Positions 1 to 9,770 of a DNA stretch of 64,000 bases are shown piece after piece. The notes beneath the pieces are model-generated. The model was given only the letters and a program-made list of their open reading frames with translations. It made no database searches and was not told the origin of the DNA. The position numbers and the translations under genes are program-made. The stretch spans positions 62,001 to 126,000 of the forward strand of contig CACWOH010000001.1 of assembly GCA_902762435.1 (NCBI GenBank), written 5' to 3'. This DNA comes from an uncultured Bacteroidia bacterium (GTDB lineage: Bacteria > Bacteroidota > Bacteroidia > Bacteroidales > UBA932). Position 1 is the first letter of the stretch. Every line of letters starts with the position of its first letter.

Positions 1-819
1 GTCCATGCTGCCCTTGGTGTCCAGGACCCAGTTGTGGTCGTAGCCGTTGCCGTTCTTGAGCTGTTCGAACTCGAACTCGGTGATGTGGTCGCCCACCTTG
101 TGGGGCGTGGTAAAGTCCATCGGGGTGTCCGCGACGGGGAGGATCTCGCCGGTGGTCATGTAGGTGTCGTCCACCGGGGTGTAGGACGAGGCGTTCACAT
201 ACAGGACGTCGTCGCAGATGCTGTGGTTCGCCGGGTCGCCGGACAGGTTGAAGTAGGAGTGGTTGGTCATGTTGATGATCGTCGGGGCCGTGGTGACGGC
301 CTCATAGGCGATCTCGATCCGGTTGTCGTCCGTGAGGGTGTAGGTCACGTGCGCGGTGACGGCACCCGGGAAGTTGTTGTCGCCGTCCGGGGAGTCCATG
401 CGCAGCTTGATGTGGCGGGCGTCCGCCTCGACGACCTTGTAGGGCTGGTACTGCCAGCCGGTCGGCCCGCCGTGCAGGCAGTGGCCGAAATTGTTCTTCG
501 GCAGGTCATACTCCACGCCGTCCAGGGTGAACTTGCCCTGCGCGATACGGTTGGCATAGCGGCCGATGGAGGCGCCGAAGTCGGACTGGTTGTTCTCGGG
601 ATAGTAGTCCTCGACCTTGTCGAAACCCAGGACCACGTCGCGCTTCACCCCGTCCTTGTCGGGCAGGACGATGGACGTGATGCGGCCGCCGAAATTGGTG
701 ACGGTCACTTCCATCCCGGATTTGTTGGACAGCTTGTAGAAACGGTTGCCCTCCTCCTTCGTGCAGGAGAGGGCCGCCACGGCGCAAAGCGCCAGCAGAA
801 GGAATTTAGGAGTGTTCAT
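1..819 (-). CDS. galM: Aldose 1-epimerase (mutarotase) lipoprotein, 3' end outside window
   Basis: This enzyme interconverts the alpha and beta anomers of free aldoses such as arabinose, xylose or galactose released by the upstream glycosidases. I read 273 residues from the ATG at 819. The family is usually 340-380 aa, so the C-terminus lies beyond the window edge. The N-terminus is a lipoprotein signal with lipobox Cys19 (ALSC). The motifs LHGG (His116) and NHSYFNL (His187) match the two active-site histidines of the GalM family and keep the 71-residue spacing of E. coli GalM. It is the last visible gene of the hemicellulose operon, but a promoter-like pair (TTTG, 20 nt, TATCTTTA) sits between it and the GH127 gene, so it may also be transcribed separately. 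Confidence 0.93.
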   Translation of the reverse strand, partial: MNTPKFLLLALCAVAALSCTKEEGNRFYKLSNKSGMEVTVTNFGGRITSIVLPDKDGVKRDVVLGFDKVEDYYPENNQSDFGASIGRYANRIAQGKFTLDGVEYDLPKNNFGHCLHGGPTGWQYQPYKVVEADARHIKLRMDSPDGDNNFPGAVTAHVTYTLTDDNRIEIAYEAVTTAPTIINMTNHSYFNLSGDPANHSICDDVLYVNASSYTPVDDTYMTTGEILPVADTPMDFTTPHKVGDHITEFEFEQLKNGNGYDHNWVLDTKGSMD

Positions 820-825
820 ATCGTG

Positions 826-857
826 TAAAGATAGCAATTTCTCTGGAAAGTATCAAA
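826..857 (-). promoter_or_regulatory. Putative internal promoter for galM
   Basis: On the minus strand a TTTG (854-857) lies 20 nt before TATCTTTA (826-833), one mismatch from the Bacteroidetes -33/-7 consensus. The -7 box ends 6 nt before the galM ATG, so a transcript from here would be almost leaderless. The -33 box overlaps the GH127 stop codon. Confidence 0.5.
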
Positions 858-3237
858 TTTCCGTGTCCACCAGGCGGACTTCGTAGATTCCGCCGACCTG
901 CTTGCCGGGGTGCGCGACGAACTTGATCCGCACCGCGTCGCGGCCGCGGACCAGGGCGTCGGGCACCGGGATCTCCTCCGTGACGAAGGAAGAAGTGTTC
1001 CAGCGGCCGGTGTTGTTGACCGACTTCAGCAGGGTGCCGTCCACGAAGATGTCGAACTCGCGCGTCTTCCACTCGCCCACGCCCCAGTACTTCAGGAACA
1101 GGGACACGCCGCCGCGGCCGCCGGTCCGCATCAGGTAGCTGAAGGAACGGCCGTTGCGGGCGTCACGGTAGAAGACGTCGTTGTCGTTGCCCGTCACGGA
1201 GCCGTCCGTCTGCATCCGGTGGTCCGTCTCCGGCTGCTGCTCGCCCGGCTGCACCTTGTCGCGGCTGCGGGCGTCCAGCGCGGCGAGCGCCGCTTCCTCG
1301 CGGGCCGTCTCCTCCAGGTAGTCGGAGTACGCGTCCGGGGTCATCGCCAGCCAGTACATCATGTAACGGGCGTCGTGGATCTCGAAGAAGGGCTGCAGTT
1401 CGCCCTCGATGCGGTTGTGCACGTCCGCGGTCAGGCGGAAATGCAGGGGCTTGCCGGGCACCGGTTCCAGCGTACCGGCCAGGGCGTCGATGTCGTCGGC
1501 CACGATGAAGGGGGCGTCGGCAATGGGGAGTTTCGTCCCGCTTGCATACTGCCCGAAGCGGCTGTCGTCGGCCAGCAGGTCCTTGAGGTCCTCCGTGCCG
1601 GTCTTCTGGCCCAGGAGGATGGGGCCGTGCATCAGGGCCACGTACTGCGGCACGTTGGGCAGGTGCTCCACGCGGTCCGCCATCGGGAAGCGCACTTCCA
1701 CGACGTCGCCCTTCTTCCAGCGGCGCATCAGGCGCACGTAACCGGCGGGGGCCTTGGAAGCCCTTCTCTTCAGGCGGCCGTTGACGCGGACCTCGAAGGC
1801 GCCGTCCTTCACCCAGGCCGGTTTGCGGACCTGCAGGGCGAAGCGGGCGCGGCCGTCCGCGATGCGCAGCACGGCGGACTCCCCGTACGGGAAATCCGTC
1901 TCCTGGCGCAGCGTGACGCCCTTTTCGCGCCAGTTCAGTTCAGATGCGGCGAACAGGTTGACGTACAGGTCCTTGCCGCTGTGGGTATAGATGAACTGGC
2001 CGTATTTGCCGTGGTTTTCCATGCCGGTGCCCACGCAGCACCACATCGCCTCGTTCGGCACGGAATAGTTGCGGTAGTGGCGCGGGCGGGCGGAGGTGAA
2101 GTACACGTAGCCGCCGTGCTCGGGATGCTGGGTGGACAGGATGTGGTTGAACAGGGCCCGCTCGTAGAACTCGGCGTAGCGCGGCTCAGGCGAAACGCGA
2201 TGCAGATCCTCGGTGAGCTTGAGCATGTTATAGGTGTTGCAGGACTCCGGTCCGTCGATGTCACGGACGAAGTCGATGCAGGCGTCCTTGCTCGGGAAAT
2301 GCTCCCGGCGGCTGTTGCCGCCGAAGGCCAGGCTGCGGCTCCCGGTCACGTTCTCCCAGAACCAGCGGCCCGCTTCCAGGTAGCCGGCGTCGCCGGTCAG
2401 TTCCGCGATGCGCGTGAAGCCGACGGCCTTGGGCACCTGGGTGTTGGCGTGCATGTTGTCCAGGATGTCGTTGTGGTCGCGCATGGCGTCCAGGAGCAGC
2501 TTGTGTGAGAAGCGGCGGGCGCAGTCCAGGTATTTCTGCTCGCCGCTGATGGCGAACGCGTCGGCAAGCACCTCGTTCATGCCGCCGTGCTCGTTGCGCA
2601 GCATCTGTTCCATCTGCTCGTCGGACAGGCCGGAAGTAATCCACACCGCCCAATCGCAGAAGCGCAGGAACAGGGCGCGCGCCTGCTCGTTGCCGCAGTA
2701 CACCCAGGCGTCACGCAGGCCGGCGAACATCTTGTGGAGGTTGTAGAAAGGCGCCCAGGCGCTGAAATAGCGCCGGAACTCCCCTGCCTTGAATTCCGTC
2801 CACAGCGCGGCGCTGCCGGGGAAGCCGCCCACGTAGTCGAGGCCCCAGTCCGGGTGCTCGCGGGTGTTGGTGTCGGCGACCAGCTGCAGTTCGGACAGCA
2901 TGTATTCCATCCGGCGGCGGCACTCGGCGTCGCCGGTGGCGGCGTTGATGGCCATCGCCGTCAGGTAATGCCCGGCCACGTGGCCGTCCAGGCCGTCCCA
3001 GTTGGGATAGGTCGGCGCCTTGGGTTCCAGGCCCGCTTCCTTGCGGTACGGGGCCAGCAGGCGGTCGCAGTCATACTGCAGCAGGGTTTGGATATTGAGG
3101 TCGCGCGCGTGCTTGAGCGGACCGTCCAGCAGGGTGACGTCCCCGAGGGGGAACTCGTCGGCGTAAAGCTTGTCCTGCGCGGGCAGGAAAGAGGCGCAGG
3201 CCAGCAGGGCCAGCACACAGAGGAGGATTCTTTTCAT
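853..3237 (-). CDS. GH127 family beta-L-arabinofuranosidase, secreted
   Basis: Probable exo-acting beta-L-arabinofuranosidase that removes terminal arabinofuranose. The 794-aa protein has a Sec signal peptide (about residues 1-20, ending LPAQ). An alpha/alpha-barrel follows, with family-typical segments such as GHVAGHYLTA near residue 90. The signature MWCCVGTGMENHGKYG carries Cys400-Cys401, which corresponds to the cysteine-containing, zinc-linked active site described for GH127. The region after about residue 640 is an extra beta-sandwich-like domain that makes it longer than the roughly 660-aa bifidobacterial HypBA1. The start codon overlaps the GH31 stop by one base (TAATG), indicating translational coupling. 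GH127 also contains members of uncertain specificity, so the substrate is inferred from context. Confidence 0.9.
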   Translation of the reverse strand: MKRILLCVLALLACASFLPAQDKLYADEFPLGDVTLLDGPLKHARDLNIQTLLQYDCDRLLAPYRKEAGLEPKAPTYPNWDGLDGHVAGHYLTAMAINAATGDAECRRRMEYMLSELQLVADTNTREHPDWGLDYVGGFPGSAALWTEFKAGEFRRYFSAWAPFYNLHKMFAGLRDAWVYCGNEQARALFLRFCDWAVWITSGLSDEQMEQMLRNEHGGMNEVLADAFAISGEQKYLDCARRFSHKLLLDAMRDHNDILDNMHANTQVPKAVGFTRIAELTGDAGYLEAGRWFWENVTGSRSLAFGGNSRREHFPSKDACIDFVRDIDGPESCNTYNMLKLTEDLHRVSPEPRYAEFYERALFNHILSTQHPEHGGYVYFTSARPRHYRNYSVPNEAMWCCVGTGMENHGKYGQFIYTHSGKDLYVNLFAASELNWREKGVTLRQETDFPYGESAVLRIADGRARFALQVRKPAWVKDGAFEVRVNGRLKRRASKAPAGYVRLMRRWKKGDVVEVRFPMADRVEHLPNVPQYVALMHGPILLGQKTGTEDLKDLLADDSRFGQYASGTKLPIADAPFIVADDIDALAGTLEPVPGKPLHFRLTADVHNRIEGELQPFFEIHDARYMMYWLAMTPDAYSDYLEETAREEAALAALDARSRDKVQPGEQQPETDHRMQTDGSVTGNDNDVFYRDARNGRSFSYLMRTGGRGGVSLFLKYWGVGEWKTREFDIFVDGTLLKSVNNTGRWNTSSFVTEEIPVPDALVRGRDAVRIKFVAHPGKQVGGIYEVRLVDTEI

Positions 3238-5567
3238 TACAGTTGGATCTTTTGGGCTGAACCGTCATATTGGATTTCGCGGGTCGTTCCGTCCGGCGTC
3301 ACGATGCGGAAGCGGCGCTGCTGCAGCATGCCCGGGAAGGAACCGCGGCGTGCGCCGACGCTGAGCGTGCGGCCGCGGAGGGTGAATTCGATTTCGGAGC
3401 AGGCGCCCTGCTCGTAGCGGTAGGTGTCGCCTTCGTCCTCGTAGAGCACGAAGCGGCCGTCGGCGCCGGGATAGACGTGGATCTCCAGGTCGTCCCAGGG
3501 CTTCTCACCCGTGTATTGCACGTCCGGGCCGAGCGGGATGATGGCGCCGGCGCGGGCGTAGAGCGGAATGGTCTCCAGCTGCGTGGGGCGCGTGACGGTC
3601 TGGCCGCCCCTCAGGCGCCGGCCGGTCCAGAAGTCGTACCAGTCCGTGCCCTTGGGCAGATAGACCTGCGTGCTGCGCGGGGCGCTGAAGTCCACCGGCG
3701 TGTCGTCGAAGCGGACCTGTTCCGGGGTGTACTGGGCGTGCACCACCGGGGCGACCAGCAGCGAGCGGCCGAAGAGGAATTCATCGGCGCGCTCCCAGAC
3801 GGCCTTGTCGGCGGCGAAATCCATTACCAGCGCGCGCTGGAAGGTGCCGTCGGAGGCCGTGACCTCGTGCGAGACGGCATAGATATACGGCAGCAGCGCA
3901 TAGCGCAGGCGGATGGTCTTCTCGATGGCGTCATAGACCGGCTCGCCGGGGGCGCCGAACTCCCAGATCTCGCGGCGGGAGCTCTCGCCGTGGCTGCGCA
4001 TCATCGGGCAGAAGGCCCCGTACTGCAGCCAGCGCACGTACAGCTCCTGGAAGAGCGGGTTGCGCGAACAGGAGGCCGTTTCGCCGCGGCGGTTGTAGCC
4101 GTTCGGGAAGAAGCCGCCGCAGTCGGAGTTGAAGTTGGGGTTGCCGGTCAGCGCGAAGCCCAGGCCGGCGGGAATCTGCGCACGGAGCGACTGCCAGGAG
4201 GAGCCCACGTCGCCGCTCCAGGTGTTGGCGCCGGTGCGCTGCTGGCCCGTCCAGGCGGAACGGGTGAGGATCATCACGCGGCGGTCGGACACCGTCTTCT
4301 GCTTGTCGAAGATGCCCTCCACCGAAGCGATCGGAAAGGCGTTGCGCACCTTGCGGAAGGAACCGACACCGGCGTCGATGTCCAAGTCGCTCTCCTTGAA
4401 GTCGAGGTGGTCCGGCTCGGTGGAGTCCATCCACCAGGCGTCGATGCCCATATTCTCCAGGCGGAGCAGGTTGTTCCAGTAGATGTCGCGGGCCTCCTGC
4501 GAGAAGGGGTTGTAAGGCCGCACGCCGGACGGATAGTCCCGGCGCGGAGGCCAGTCGGTGAGACCGGACTGCGGCCAGGTCTGGAAGTCGAACAACAGGC
4601 CCTTCGGGGCCAGTTCGCGGTAGGCCTTGGTCATCGGGCCGAAGGAGGCCCAGATGGAAATCATCAGTTTCGCGTGCTGCGCGTGCACCTCGTCGATCAT
4701 CGCCTGGGCGTTCCGGAAGTCCTCGCTCAGGAACTCCATCGCGTTCCACTGGTAGTTGTTGCCCCAGTACTGCCAGTCCTGGATGACGCAGTCGATGGGG
4801 ATGCCGCGGTCGCGGTAGCCGTGCAGGACGTCCAGCAGCTCCTTGCTGCTCTTGTAGCGCTCGCGGCTCTGCATGAAGCCGTAGCTCCACATCGGCGGCA
4901 TGGGCACGTGGCCGGTCAGCTCGCGCACACCGGCAATCACCCCGTCGGCGTCGCCGCCCCAGATGAAGTAGTAGTCCACCACATCGCCGATCTCGGACTC
5001 GAAGAGCATCCCGTCGGCGCCGTCGCGGAAGACGGTCGGGGACGGATTGTCCCAATAGATGCCGTAGCCCTTGACAGACTGCACCACGGGCACGAAGTCC
5101 TCGGTGTTGCCCTGGATCATCCGGCGTTCCTTGCCGCGCAGCGACAGCGCGCCGTCCTGCAGGATGCCCAGGCCGTAGAAGGGTTCGCCCGCCTCCGGCA
5201 GGAAGGTCTGGCGGACGGTCTTCGCGCCCTTGTCCAGGCCGCCGGTGCGGGGTTCCAGGCCCCAGGCACCTTCCTGGAGCAGGAGTTTGCCTTTCGGCGA
5301 GAAGAAGCGGACCCGGCCCCCGGCGTCCACGCTTACCTTGAGCGCGGCGCTCGTGTACGTGGTGCCGGACTTGCCGGTCGTGGTCTTGACGGGAACCGCC
5401 TGCGGGGCGGCGGTCACGGCGAAGCTGTGCTCCGGCGCCGCACCGCCCTTGACGATGCGGACGATACCCGGGGTGTAGAACTGCACGGATACAGCCTCCT
5501 GCGCCGCTGCGGACAGGCCGGCGGCCAGGAGCAGGATGGTAATAACGGTTTTTTTCATATCGGTCAT
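3237..5567 (-). CDS. GH31 family alpha-xylosidase/alpha-glucosidase, secreted
   Basis: Retaining alpha-glycosidase of family GH31; in this xylan/arabinan context alpha-xylosidase is the likeliest activity, though alpha-glucosidase cannot be excluded. The protein is 776 aa. The nucleophile is Asp381 in WWMDSTEPDH and the acid/base is Asp453 in WSGDVGSSW. An N-terminal beta-sandwich, a catalytic barrel and C-terminal beta domains fit the family length. Two starts are possible: ATG at 5567, which overlaps the GH43 stop, or ATG at 5558, which directly begins the signal peptide MKKTVITILLLAAG. I favour 5558 for translation, although the first ATG gives the tighter coupling. Confidence 0.92.
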   Translation of the reverse strand: MTDMKKTVITILLLAAGLSAAAQEAVSVQFYTPGIVRIVKGGAAPEHSFAVTAAPQAVPVKTTTGKSGTTYTSAALKVSVDAGGRVRFFSPKGKLLLQEGAWGLEPRTGGLDKGAKTVRQTFLPEAGEPFYGLGILQDGALSLRGKERRMIQGNTEDFVPVVQSVKGYGIYWDNPSPTVFRDGADGMLFESEIGDVVDYYFIWGGDADGVIAGVRELTGHVPMPPMWSYGFMQSRERYKSSKELLDVLHGYRDRGIPIDCVIQDWQYWGNNYQWNAMEFLSEDFRNAQAMIDEVHAQHAKLMISIWASFGPMTKAYRELAPKGLLFDFQTWPQSGLTDWPPRRDYPSGVRPYNPFSQEARDIYWNNLLRLENMGIDAWWMDSTEPDHLDFKESDLDIDAGVGSFRKVRNAFPIASVEGIFDKQKTVSDRRVMILTRSAWTGQQRTGANTWSGDVGSSWQSLRAQIPAGLGFALTGNPNFNSDCGGFFPNGYNRRGETASCSRNPLFQELYVRWLQYGAFCPMMRSHGESSRREIWEFGAPGEPVYDAIEKTIRLRYALLPYIYAVSHEVTASDGTFQRALVMDFAADKAVWERADEFLFGRSLLVAPVVHAQYTPEQVRFDDTPVDFSAPRSTQVYLPKGTDWYDFWTGRRLRGGQTVTRPTQLETIPLYARAGAIIPLGPDVQYTGEKPWDDLEIHVYPGADGRFVLYEDEGDTYRYEQGACSEIEFTLRGRTLSVGARRGSFPGMLQQRRFRIVTPDGTTREIQYDGSAQKIQL

Positions 5568-7126
5568 TCCTGATGGAACCAGTCGAAGTCGGCGTAGCCG
5601 CCCAGTTCACGTGTGGCGTAGCAGTAGAGGGCGGAACGGTAGCCGGTAAAATAATCCAGGGTGAAGCGCATCTGCAGCGGCTCGGTGAGTTCGGTCCACA
5701 CGGCGCCGTCCCAGCTGTAGCCCAGCCAGGCCTTGTCCTGGTCGAAGTCGTAGCGGATGCGGAGCATCACCTGCTCCCTTTCGGCCGGGCTGCTGAGCAG
5801 TTCCTTCTGCTCGCGCGTCATCGTGCGGCCGGGGCCGCGACGGGTCCCCTCCTGTACGGCATAGAGTTCCAGGCCGGTGTCGGTGCGGCGCAGGCCGATG
5901 TCGGCGCGGTTGCTCTGGAAAGCGCTCAGGCCGGCGAAGTCGCCGGGCTTCAGGTTGGAAGCGTCCAGCAGCACCGTACTGGTGCACTTCGGGCCGAAAG
6001 TACGCTGGGTCAGGGTGTTGCGCGCATCGGGAAGGCCGGTGGCCAGCTGCCCGGTCGTCAGGCGCAGCCAGCCCGGACGCTCCGTGAGGGACCAGCAGCC
6101 GTCCAGCGGCTTGTGGTTCCACTGCCACACGAGCGCGAGTTTGTCGGAATCGAATTCATCGGAAGCCCAGACGTAATCCTCCCCGTCGGGGGCCAGGTTC
6201 ACGTCGAACTCCTTCACGGGCACGGTATTGTCGCCCAGGATGGGCCATCCGTCCACCCAGGTCACGGGCTGCAGCGTAGGGATGCGTCCCACGGCCCCGT
6301 GGTCCTGGAACATCACCGCATACCAGTCGCCGCGTTTCGTCTGCACGATGGCGCCCTGCGCCACGCCGTCCTGCCGGCCGTCGAACTGGCCCTGCAGGAT
6401 GGTCTTCGGTTCATAGATCCCCAGCAGTTCGCGGCTGCGCCAGCAGGTTTCCGTGCGCGGACCGCCGGAAGGCCAGTCGATCACGAGCACGTAGTACCAG
6501 TCGCCGATGTGATAGACGTGGGCGCCTTCCGCCCGCAGGCCGTAACCTTCGCGCGGGCAGGTGAAGAGCACCTGGTCCACCCCGCCCTCCCGGACGCCGG
6601 AGAAGTCCGGCTCCAGCTCGGTGATATGGATCTCGCCGTTGCCCCAGACCACGTACACGCGGCCGTCCTCGAAGAGGAGCGAGGCGTCGTGGAAGGGCCG
6701 GTCAATGATCTGGCGGGTCCACTTCTCCCCGATCTTCGGCGTAGAATAGATATAGGTCTTGCGCTGGTCGTTCGCGATGAACAGGGCCCAGAAGCGGCCG
6801 TTCTCGTAGCGCAGCGAGGTGGCCCACTGGCCCTTGCCGTAGGCGTTGGCGCCGTTCCGCAGGTTGTAGATGTCGTCGTCCGCCAGGTAATCGTAGATGT
6901 AATCCACGATGCGCCAGTGCACCAGGTCGCGCGACTGCATGACCGGGGCGCCCGGGCAGAAATACATCGTGGTGCTGACCATGTAGTAGTCATCCCCCAC
7001 CCGGATCACGTCGTTGTCCGGGATGTCGGTGTAGGTCAGCGGGTTGACGCAGTGCGTCTGCGGCTTTGCACAGGCCGCGAGGCAGGCGGCGAGCCCCGCC
7101 GCAAGGATCCATTTCAAGTAACGCAT
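5564..7126 (-). CDS. GH43 family beta-xylosidase/arabinofuranosidase lipoprotein
   Basis: Inverting glycosidase of family GH43, resembling the beta-xylosidase/arabinofuranosidase type that carries a C-terminal concanavalin-like domain. The 520-aa protein begins with a lipoprotein signal (lipobox LAAC, Cys19). The five-bladed propeller shows the catalytic base Asp37 (IPDNDVIRVGDDYYM), the pKa-modulating Asp in PFHDASLLFEDG and the acid Glu in GLRAEGAHVYH. From about residue 320 a beta-sandwich (WSLTERPGWLRL onwards) matches the xylan-associated C-terminal domain. The stop overlaps the GH31 start (ATGA), and the gene begins 13 nt after the double-GH43 gene, so it is part of one operon. It should act on xylo-oligosaccharides at the cell surface or in the periplasm. 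Confidence 0.92.
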   Translation of the reverse strand: MRYLKWILAAGLAACLAACAKPQTHCVNPLTYTDIPDNDVIRVGDDYYMVSTTMYFCPGAPVMQSRDLVHWRIVDYIYDYLADDDIYNLRNGANAYGKGQWATSLRYENGRFWALFIANDQRKTYIYSTPKIGEKWTRQIIDRPFHDASLLFEDGRVYVVWGNGEIHITELEPDFSGVREGGVDQVLFTCPREGYGLRAEGAHVYHIGDWYYVLVIDWPSGGPRTETCWRSRELLGIYEPKTILQGQFDGRQDGVAQGAIVQTKRGDWYAVMFQDHGAVGRIPTLQPVTWVDGWPILGDNTVPVKEFDVNLAPDGEDYVWASDEFDSDKLALVWQWNHKPLDGCWSLTERPGWLRLTTGQLATGLPDARNTLTQRTFGPKCTSTVLLDASNLKPGDFAGLSAFQSNRADIGLRRTDTGLELYAVQEGTRRGPGRTMTREQKELLSSPAEREQVMLRIRYDFDQDKAWLGYSWDGAVWTELTEPLQMRFTLDYFTGYRSALYCYATRELGGYADFDWFHQE

Positions 7127-7139
7127 ATGCCGTTTTCGT

Positions 7140-9749
7140 TTATTTCATGCTCCACCAGTCCCATTCGAATCCGCCTTCCTGGAAGACGAAATACAGGTCG
7201 TGAACGCCCTTGGCGCCGGAAAGTTTGCAGCTCTGCTGCGTCCAGCCCTTTCCGGGCTTGATGCTGAGCGTGCCCGCCAGCGGGCCGTCCGCCGCATCCA
7301 GGTGCACTTCGATGCAGCCAGGCGCCTCCGCGCTCACGCAGGCGGTCAGGGACCGGGCGCCCTTCTTCCCGAAATCGACGCCCTTCACGAGCAGGTGCTC
7401 GCCCGCGTCGATGTTGTTGACAACGATGCCGCGGTCCGCGTCCTTGCGGGTCTTGAGCCCGTAGCCCCAGGCCATCGTCTCCGCTTCCACACGGCGGAAG
7501 GGCTGGAAGGGCTCGATCTGCTCCAGCACGTTGTCCAGCCAGTACGGGACTTTGCGGATGGACCCGTCGGGCTCGTAGTACATCGGTGCGGCCGAGACGC
7601 TGCGCTGCTCGGCGTGCTTGAAGGTCGTCAGGTGCCAGAGGTCATAATTGAGGCCGAAGATGTAGGACCGGCCCTTGTAGTCGATGATGCCGGGATGATT
7701 GCCCCGGGTGCGCCAGGTGCGGTCCATGATGTGGCCCATCGAGCGCCAGGGGCCTTCGGGGCTGTCGGCCATCGCATAGCCGATGCCCTCCGGGCAACAG
7801 GTGGAGGCGAAGGCCAGGTAATAGTGCCCGTCGCGCTTGTAGAACCAGGGTCCTTCCTGGTAGTGCTCGATCTTGTAGTCGAGCTTGTGGATGGGGCCGC
7901 TGGTGGAGACCATGTCCTCGTTCAGCTTCACCCAATAGACGTTCGGGTTGCCCCAGTACATGTAGGCCTGGCCGTCGTCGTCGATGAACACCGAGGGGTC
8001 GATGTCCTCCCAGTGCTCCTTCTGCCAGACCAGCGGCTCGCCCAGCGGGTCCTTGAACGGGCCGAAAGGCGTGGGCGCCACCAGTACGCCGATGCCGTGG
8101 CCGTGGATCGGGCAGTACATATAGAACTTGCCGTTCCGCTCCACCACGCACTCGGCCCAGGCGCCGTTCTTGCCGTCATACCAGGCGAAATCGTCCAGCG
8201 AGGCCACGGCGCCGTGGTCCGTCCAGTTCACCATGTCCGTGCTGGTGTAAAGCAGCCAGTCGAACATCTGGAAGCCCCGGGCCCCGTCCTCGTCGTGGGT
8301 CGTGTACAGATACACCGTGCCGTCGTAGACCATCGGGGCCGGATCGGCGGTGTATTTGGTCTGGATGATAGGCATGTTCAGGTGGTTGTTGAACACCCAC
8401 CAGTCCAGGTCGAAGAGTTCCCCGTCGCCGCCGCGGAAGAGCAGGTACAGGTCGTGCACGCCCTTGGCGCGCTCGGAGACCGGCGCCTTCACCAGCATGT
8501 TCTCCCCGTTCACGGGCACGGAGGCGATGGCCCGCCCGCCCATCTCGTCCAGGAAGAAGTCCACGGTGCCGGGATTCTGGAAATTCAGCATCTCCAGCGA
8601 TACCATCACGGCCGGCTTGTCGCCGAAGTCCACGTTGCGCAGCTTGAGCCAGTCGCCGTTGTGGACGTGCGTCACCCAGTGCCGCGTGCCGGCCTCGCGG
8701 TCGGTCTTCAGGCCCCAGGATTCCGCCATGGTCTCCGCCTGCACCATCACGTACGGATTCACCGTCCCCAGGGGCTGCACGCCCTCTTTCGTGAACGGCA
8801 TGAAGGGGATGGACCCGTCCGGGCCGAAGGTGAATTCCTCCACGCAGGCCGCGCGGTGGAAGCCGCCGCCGTTGGGCAGGGCGCCGTTGTGATAGAACAT
8901 ATAATGGTGTCCGCGGAAGTCGACGTTGCCGCCGTGGATGGTGAAGCTGTTCTCTGCCTCGTCCATGATGCGGCCCCGGTAGGTCCAGGGACCGTGGATG
9001 GACGGCGCGGTGGAGTAGGCCATATGCTCGGGCACGCCGCCGGCCGGATAGGATAGGTAGTAGGTGCCGCCGCGCTTGTAGAGCCAGGGGCCTTCCTCGT
9101 AGCCGACCATCATCTTCTCCTTGCCGCCGTCGGACCAGTCGGGCTTCATCGATTCGGGACCGAAGCAGGCGGGGTCGCCCCAGCCGGGGATTTCCTTCCA
9201 GCCGTCCGGGAAGGAGGCCATGTCGTCGCCCAGGCGGCCGTACCAGCAGCCCTTGTTGCCCCAGACGAGCCAGGCGCTGCCGTCGTCGTCGATAAAGACG
9301 GTCGGGTCGATGAACCCGAAGCCGCGGGCCAGCGGGCCGCCGACGGCGTCCGTGTAGGGGCCCTGCGGATCGTCCGCCACGGCGACGGCCAGCGCGTCAC
9401 CGCGCGTGGCCGCCTCCGTCAGGCAGACGTACCAGTACCACTTTCCGCCCTTTTCCACCAGCTGGGAGGCCCAGGCGCGGTCGCCCTGGAAGGCCCAGGG
9501 GAAGGTGGCCGTGGAGACCGGGGTGCCGAGGTAGGTCCAGTTGGCCATGTCCTCCGTGCAGTAGAGCTGCCAGTCCTTCATCTTGAAGTAGGTGGCGTCG
9601 TCCTCGTCGTGGTCCACGGCCAGGTAGAGCTTGTCCCCGTGTGCATAGGGGGCGGGATCCGGCGTATAGGAGGTCCGGATGATCGGATTCTGTGCCCACA
9701 GGGCACCGGTGGCCAGCAAGGCCAGGGAGGCGGAAAGCAGTCGTCTCAT
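7140..9749 (-). CDS. Tandem GH43-CBM6-GH43-CBM6 protein, secreted
   Basis: An 869-aa exported protein with two complete GH43 propellers, each followed by a CBM6-like domain. Approximate layout: signal peptide 1-19, GH43 20-325, CBM6 330-455, GH43 456-745, CBM6 750-869. Both propellers keep all three catalytic acids. The base lies in YTPDPAPY and YTADPAPM, the central Asp in FIDPTVFIDDDG and DIDPSVFIDDDG, and the acid Glu in GYEEGPW and HYQEGPW. The halves are clearly homologous but diverged, so this is an internal duplication rather than an assembly artefact. Likely arabinofuranosidase and/or xylosidase action on substituted xylan. The two sites could have different specificities, which sequence alone cannot decide. 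Confidence 0.92.
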   Translation of the reverse strand: MRRLLSASLALLATGALWAQNPIIRTSYTPDPAPYAHGDKLYLAVDHDEDDATYFKMKDWQLYCTEDMANWTYLGTPVSTATFPWAFQGDRAWASQLVEKGGKWYWYVCLTEAATRGDALAVAVADDPQGPYTDAVGGPLARGFGFIDPTVFIDDDGSAWLVWGNKGCWYGRLGDDMASFPDGWKEIPGWGDPACFGPESMKPDWSDGGKEKMMVGYEEGPWLYKRGGTYYLSYPAGGVPEHMAYSTAPSIHGPWTYRGRIMDEAENSFTIHGGNVDFRGHHYMFYHNGALPNGGGFHRAACVEEFTFGPDGSIPFMPFTKEGVQPLGTVNPYVMVQAETMAESWGLKTDREAGTRHWVTHVHNGDWLKLRNVDFGDKPAVMVSLEMLNFQNPGTVDFFLDEMGGRAIASVPVNGENMLVKAPVSERAKGVHDLYLLFRGGDGELFDLDWWVFNNHLNMPIIQTKYTADPAPMVYDGTVYLYTTHDEDGARGFQMFDWLLYTSTDMVNWTDHGAVASLDDFAWYDGKNGAWAECVVERNGKFYMYCPIHGHGIGVLVAPTPFGPFKDPLGEPLVWQKEHWEDIDPSVFIDDDGQAYMYWGNPNVYWVKLNEDMVSTSGPIHKLDYKIEHYQEGPWFYKRDGHYYLAFASTCCPEGIGYAMADSPEGPWRSMGHIMDRTWRTRGNHPGIIDYKGRSYIFGLNYDLWHLTTFKHAEQRSVSAAPMYYEPDGSIRKVPYWLDNVLEQIEPFQPFRRVEAETMAWGYGLKTRKDADRGIVVNNIDAGEHLLVKGVDFGKKGARSLTACVSAEAPGCIEVHLDAADGPLAGTLSIKPGKGWTQQSCKLSGAKGVHDLYFVFQEGGFEWDWWSMK

Positions 9750-9770
9750 AAATACTTGTTCCTTAATTCA

